From JBFXEO01 sp050180015 (GTDB lineage Bacteria; Bacteroidota; Bacteroidia; Bacteroidales; Tenuifilaceae): a stretch of 6,435 nucleotides of DNA. Shown here piece after piece: positions 6,278 through 6,435 of this stretch. The stretch is from NCBI GenBank assembly GCA_050180015.1, contig JBFXEO010000170.1:1-6435 (forward strand). Reading direction: 5' to 3'. The notes below the pieces were generated by a model, which saw nothing but the letters and a program-made list of their open reading frames with translations, was not told where the DNA came from and did not search any database. Each line of letters starts with the position of its first letter. The first letter of the stretch is position 1. A program made the position numbers and the translations under genes.

Positions 6278-6435
6278 TTAAGCTAAACAACATTGATTTC
6301 GTAAGTTTACGGGTTGTCTAAAATCAATATCCTTAACCACGGTAGCATTAAAAAAGCTGTTAATCCTGTCGATTAACAGCTTTTTTTTCATCATCAACTC
6401 GTACCGTAACGCAGCGGATTTAAACGAGATGGTGA
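6278..6435 (-). CDS. C-terminal end of a DUF721/DciA-like protein, N-terminus beyond the window
   Basis: The minus strand is open from the right edge (first full codon 6433-6431) for 51 codons to TAA at 6280-6278. The visible peptide begins TISFKSAALRYELMMKK and continues through LLIDRINSFFN and VVKDIDFRQ. This fits the C-terminal half of the DUF721 (DciA) domain, whose Bacteroidota members typically read 'v.l.Ss.LRnEL.....KLI..LN...g..vI.dI.FR' and end there. DciA proteins assist loading of the replicative DnaB helicase. Here 12 extra residues follow the usual FR end, including a CC pair. The gene converges on the exported-protein gene, and its 3' coding part contains the perfect inverted repeat at 6350-6386. 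Assignment is by motif memory from a fragment. Confidence 0.75.
   Translation of the reverse strand, partial: TISFKSAALRYELMMKKKLLIDRINSFFNATVVKDIDFRQPVNLRNQCCLA
6350..6388. terminator. Bidirectional terminator-like hairpin within the DciA-like coding end
   Basis: AAAAAAGCTGTTAATC (6350-6365) and GATTAACAGCTTTTTT (6371-6386) form a perfect 16-bp stem with a five-base loop CTGTC, and T continues to 6388. On the plus strand it is a textbook intrinsic terminator (10-bp core stem then eight T) 120 bases after the exported-protein stop. On the minus strand it also ends in six T, but there it lies inside codons for KKKLLIDRINSFF of the DciA-like protein. Function on the plus strand is likely; on the minus strand translating ribosomes would probably prevent folding. 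Confidence 0.7.

Noticed and set aside
6236..6286. TTAGCTT / AAGCTAA inverted repeat around the gap after the exported-protein gene
   Set aside because: Seven base pairs across a 37-base loop, no T tract, and a much better hairpin lies at 6350-6388.
6394..6435. Second minus-strand frame open from the right edge, ending RYGTS then TGA
   Set aside because: Only 13 codons and no family signal, whereas the overlapping frame that continues to 6278 matches the DUF721 C-terminus.
1..6435. Mobile elements, CRISPR arrays, tRNA/rRNA genes, defence or biosynthetic cluster
   Set aside because: No direct-repeat arrays, transposase-like proteins, structural RNA motifs or cluster genes are visible; the content is core metabolism plus envelope lipoproteins.

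Overview
The window looks like chromosomal core DNA from a member of the Bacteroidota. Three things point there: lipoproteins with short signal peptides and a lipobox cysteine, upstream elements of the TTG/TTTG-N19-TAnnTTTG type used by the Bacteroidota housekeeping sigma factor with little Shine-Dalgarno sequence, and the gene set itself (ndk, an NrnA-like DHH phosphoesterase, GldI-like FKBP lipoproteins, a DciA/DUF721 protein, and the Bacteroidota type of RsmI-like methylase). I see no mobile element, CRISPR array, tRNA or rRNA.

Layout. Bases 1-870 (minus) hold a bile acid:sodium symporter-like (SBF/BASS) membrane protein that runs off the left edge. It is divergent from a SAM-dependent RsmI-like methyltransferase (932-1642, plus). 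A 77-base convergent gap (1643-1719) without a clear terminator separates that gene from a four-gene minus-strand operon (5139 down to 1720). In transcription order the operon is: DHH/DHHA1 phosphoesterase, a GldI-like single-domain FKBP lipoprotein, a two-domain FKBP lipoprotein with one apparently complete active site, and a two-domain FKBP-like lipoprotein that has lost most of the active-site signature. Across an 83-base divergent promoter region (5140-5222) lies ndk (5223-5642, plus), followed by a small exported protein I do not recognise (5750-6229, plus). At the right edge, a minus-strand gene absent from simple start-to-stop ORF calling ends at 6278: the C-terminal end of a DUF721/DciA-like protein.

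How the genes fit together. The phosphoesterase and Ndk act in cytoplasmic nucleotide turnover (nanoRNA/pAp degradation and NTP balancing), and DciA serves helicase loading at replication. The three FKBP lipoproteins are predicted to sit in an envelope membrane facing the periplasm, where they would act on folding of exported proteins. From memory, DUF721, ndk, DHH and a GldI-type FKBP are often neighbours in Bacteroidota, so the block is probably an old conserved neighbourhood and not a new system.

The most unusual points are the run of five FKBP-fold domains in three adjacent lipoproteins with differing active-site decay, and a perfect 16-bp terminator-like hairpin lying inside the coding end of the DciA-like gene, facing the convergent exported-protein gene.
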